Assembly (NCBI GenBank): GCA_011009095.1
Contig: VTPC01004126.1
Location: forward strand, 1 to 64,000
Length of the DNA: 64,000 nt
Source of the DNA: Ignelater luminosus
Lineage: Eukaryota; Arthropoda; Insecta; Coleoptera; Elateridae
Direction of reading: 5' to 3'
Shown here: one piece after another, positions 61,401-64,000 of the stretch
How the letters are laid out: each line of letters begins with the position of its first letter
Position numbering within the stretch: the stretch's first letter is position 1
Position numbers and translations under genes: made by a program
The notes under the pieces: generated by a model
Seen by the model: only the letters and a program-made list of their open reading frames with translations
The model's database searches: none
Told to the model about the DNA's origin: nothing

Positions 61401-62579
61401 GAAGCAAATTTTTCTAGTTTCTTTGGTAAAATCACTTCTACGTGGTACAGGTATGATGGAAAAAATAAAGGACGAATATTATTATATTTTTTTCAAAGCA
61501 ACTCTAACAAGAGCAGATAAGAAGTTTAGCTGAAGCGAAACTACCAAGAAAGTTTATTGCTATGATGCAACTGTTATCACAATCGTATCTATAGCAATAA
61601 ATAAAATTCTAGGTAACTTAACTCAAAGTTAAAATTGGTGATGGAAAAAGTTTGTCTAAGTTACAGAAAGAATTAATTAACAAAAATATTTAAAATTTCA
61701 AAAATCAAAAAGTAATTGTAAGTACACAAGGCAAAGGAACCCAATTAAATAAAATTTCAAGCACAGACAAGAAATATTTCAAGGCTTCACAGAAATATTA
61801 GTAATCATGGTTTTACTGCAACAGAAACAAATGTCATTCAGCTGAGTGAAAAGCTTTAATCTACAAACATTCATCGAATAATAACAATGTCAATGCTATA
61901 CCTGTCAAGATGAATCCGTGCCTTTGGTTGCTCAAGGAAAGAACAGTAATAGTAAAGTTGTTACTTGTAAAACTATCGGGCTTCTCAGATGATTTTTAGA
62001 GCCTATATTTCACTTTATACCCACGGAGAAAGCCCAATTCGAAAGACAACAGCCGCTCAAAATCGATATTTGATAACAGTTATCATCGCAGAAATTGTTT
62101 GTTTGAGATAATTGAGGTTGACACACTGACAAAATGTTAAAAATACTTTTAGATTGAAAAAAGTAGAAATTAGAGCAGGATAACTTATTCGTCAAGCAAC
62201 CATGCTGAATGCAAAATTAAATTAAAATTGTCTCATTTTAATCAAAATGAACGTCTAAGGGTTTACAGACGTCGAAAGAAACGTTTTAGCTAAAAATTGA
62301 ACAAAACTAGTAACTTATAGAAATTTAATTGTAACAACGCATACATAAATAGTATGATAACTCCATTTTGTCAATATTGGAGTTCCTTACGCATGCAGAG
62401 TATAGCTGCAGTCTGTTTGTAGACGACTAAGCCATACCAAGGTGAAATCTAGAAACCAAACGTAGATATTACTAGAAAGAACTGATACGCTCATTGTTCA
62501 GGCATGAACAGTATTGAATCTGTATAGGATCATCTTTAGAAACAAGTATTTAGAAATTTCTAGATAAGCAAGGTTATAG
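58491..62579. other. Stretch without a recognised gene
   Basis: AT-rich with short open frames (58855-59058 and 59235-59426, plus) that carry no motif I can name. The former, with ARSAKISDLCTLLIIKST and VTRDQFDGATWLRMKPF, is less AT-biased than its surroundings and may be a worn element relic. No element ends were found. Confidence 0.3.
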
Positions 62580-63000
62580 CAGAGCTGGGTGAATCACTGA
62601 GATAATGCGTTTCAATTACCAAGCACCAAGCACTGAGCTGAAATGCTTCGAATTAGAAACCCATGAAATAGTTACGTTTAACAAAGTGTTTACAAAGAAC
62701 AATAATTGAAAACTTAAAGGTGAAAGCATTTGAAGAGCTTGTAAGAGTAAGAGTTCTTGTAAAAGTACTTTAAGCCCTTATAAAATTGCTCAACTTTTGA
62801 AATATGCAAAAGTGCTTGAAGTACTCTGAATGTGCTCAAGCCCTGTTAAAGATTGTACAAATTACTGAAAGCACCAAGCAAAATTACAAAAAAATTTAAA
62901 TTCCAAGCACCAACCACACATTTTAAAACATAATTTAAGCACAGTGCTTGAAGACCTTTTACAACCACTTTACCAAAGAGTGTGCTTGTAAATTCATATA
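62580..63000. mobile_element. Probable hAT-like element end with AAGCAC/GTGCTT motif array
   Basis: CAGAGCTGGGTGAAT at 62580 resembles the CAGAGxTGGGxxAA type of hAT terminal inverted repeat. The following 400 bp contain many copies of AAGCAC, AAGTGCTT and TTGAAG in both orientations (for example CCAAGCACCAAGCACTGAGC near 62618, AAGTGCTTGAAGTACTCTGA near 62810 and TAAGCACAGTGCTTGAAG near 62936), like the subterminal transposase-binding repeats of hAT elements. The opposite end and a transposase were not found before 64000, so the element may be truncated or continue past the window. Confidence 0.45.
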
Positions 63001-64000
63001 GATCCTTCGTTGTTATGTTTACTTATATTGTAATTTAAAGCAAAACTTTCCTCCTTTTTTCTTAATAAAGAGTACGAGAATTATGTACTGATCTTATATC
63101 CGGCCAACAGTCGATAAAATGTGCTAATGAAATCTATTCATTGTAGAGGCACCCCACTTCAAATCTTCAGTCATTTTCCACATATCAAAAGGTTGGTGGT
63201 TTACAAACTACTGATCAAAATAGTAGAATTAGAATGATGCTCTTAGTATTGCCAGATATAACAAAGGGCAAACAGAACAAAAGTTCATTGCAATGCTAAT
63301 AGAACGTGAGGAGAAAGAAAGCAGAAAAGGTGTGTGTTGTCTCTAATGAAGAAGGAGCTTGTGATAATGTAAGTATTCATTTATATTTTAATTTGTAAAA
63401 TAGAAAAACTGAAGGAAGAAAATAAAAGACAAGAAAAACTGACAAAAGCTTGAATAAACCACATGCAAGGTAAAAGTTCAAAATAGAAAACCAAAACATT
63501 TGAAAAAGAAACAAATGAAGTTAAGAGCAAGATTATATTTTACTCAAAGCAACTATTGCCAAACAAATTACTGAACATGAAAATCTAAGAGGGGCGTAAA
63601 AGTAGAAAATATGCAGCTGTATAAACAAGGCCTAGGCATCTATTTCGTAGAATTCTATATCCAGATAACCACATCTCTCTGACAGAATAAAAAACCGGGT
63701 GATAAATAAAAAATATTGTACTTGAACTTGAAGCTTTTAGTTCTCTTGGAAATCTGAATTAAAACATTTGCTCCATACAGCAGGCATACCAGATTGCACA
63801 CAGACTCCTTGCAAATGAATAATAGGAAAGGCTGGTTAACATGGCAACAATTAAGGGTTCCATAATTGAAATTCGTAGCTTAATTAACGATGTTTGAGAT
63901 TGCAGTAAGATTTCTGAACTCAATGGCGTTGTTAAACCAAGACAGGTTGATGCCATGGTTAGAGATTCTTATAAGACCATAGATACGCCAATAATTATCT
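63001..64000. other. Right end of the window, coding-like plus strand near the edge
   Basis: From about 63775 the plus strand can be read as AYQIAHRLLANE, stops, then RLVNMATIKGSIIEIRSLIN and, after one stop, DCSKISELNGVVKPRQVDAM running to the window edge. It looks more protein-like than background but I do not recognise it. It may be part of the element whose end lies at 62580. Confidence 0.25.

Noticed and set aside
1..64000. CRISPR arrays, operons, bacterial promoters and phage genes
   Set aside because: The sequence is eukaryotic. No regularly spaced repeats of CRISPR type are present, and the repeats found are transposons or simple repeats.
1..64000. tRNA or rRNA genes
   Set aside because: I looked for B-box-like GGTTCGAATCC sequences. 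The few GTTCGAAT matches (near 6391 and 11780) lack an A box and a foldable acceptor stem.

Overview
The window looks like a piece of an AT-rich insect nuclear genome. It is eukaryotic: there are GT-AG introns, a 16 kb intron, AATAAA-type 3' processing, and many degenerate Tc1, mariner, piggyBac and non-LTR elements of arthropod type. The insect order cannot be settled from the sequence.

One host gene is supported, on the minus strand at the left end. Four coding exons (20157-19975, 3759-2571, 2221-1624, 1567-356) join in frame through consensus splice sites with matching phases. They give the C-terminal 1059 residues of a Pro/Thr/Ser/Val-rich protein that resembles the insect-specific DUF4758 family. 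The introns are 16215, 349 and 56 nt. The 5' part of the gene lies above 20158 and was not found, so the rest of the window may be first-intron or intergenic DNA.

Layout: 1-355 is the 3' flank with a poly(A) signal. 356-3759 holds three exons. 3760-19974 is the giant intron, with a small palindromic MITE (7547-7703), a complete but dead Tc1-like element (8297-9928), an EN/RT non-LTR element ending in a TAAG-type tail (about 13165-15797) and a 461-bp tandem duplication (17712-18633). 19975-20157 is the fourth exon. From 20158 to 64000 I find no intact host gene. That part holds a mariner relic (about 22690-23640), a non-LTR 3' fragment on the minus strand (about 29715-30975), a 795-bp TIR element (31163-31957), a second Tc1-like element (37049-38246), a minus-strand non-LTR RNase H fragment split by a TA-flanked MITE (39873-40135), a long plus-strand non-LTR element split by another TA-flanked MITE (about 44850-47640, MITE 46370-46540), a piggyBac relic (about 53040-54175), a non-LTR tail (about 55140-55445) and a probable hAT-like end (from 62580).

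No new multi-gene system is visible. The best observations are the reconstructed host gene and the two MITE-in-LINE insertions, where removing the MITE plus one TA copy brings back a recognisable LINE reading frame. Less certain leads are a triple CACGTG cluster, a GC-rich candidate regulatory block and a possible lipid-transfer-protein pseudogene.
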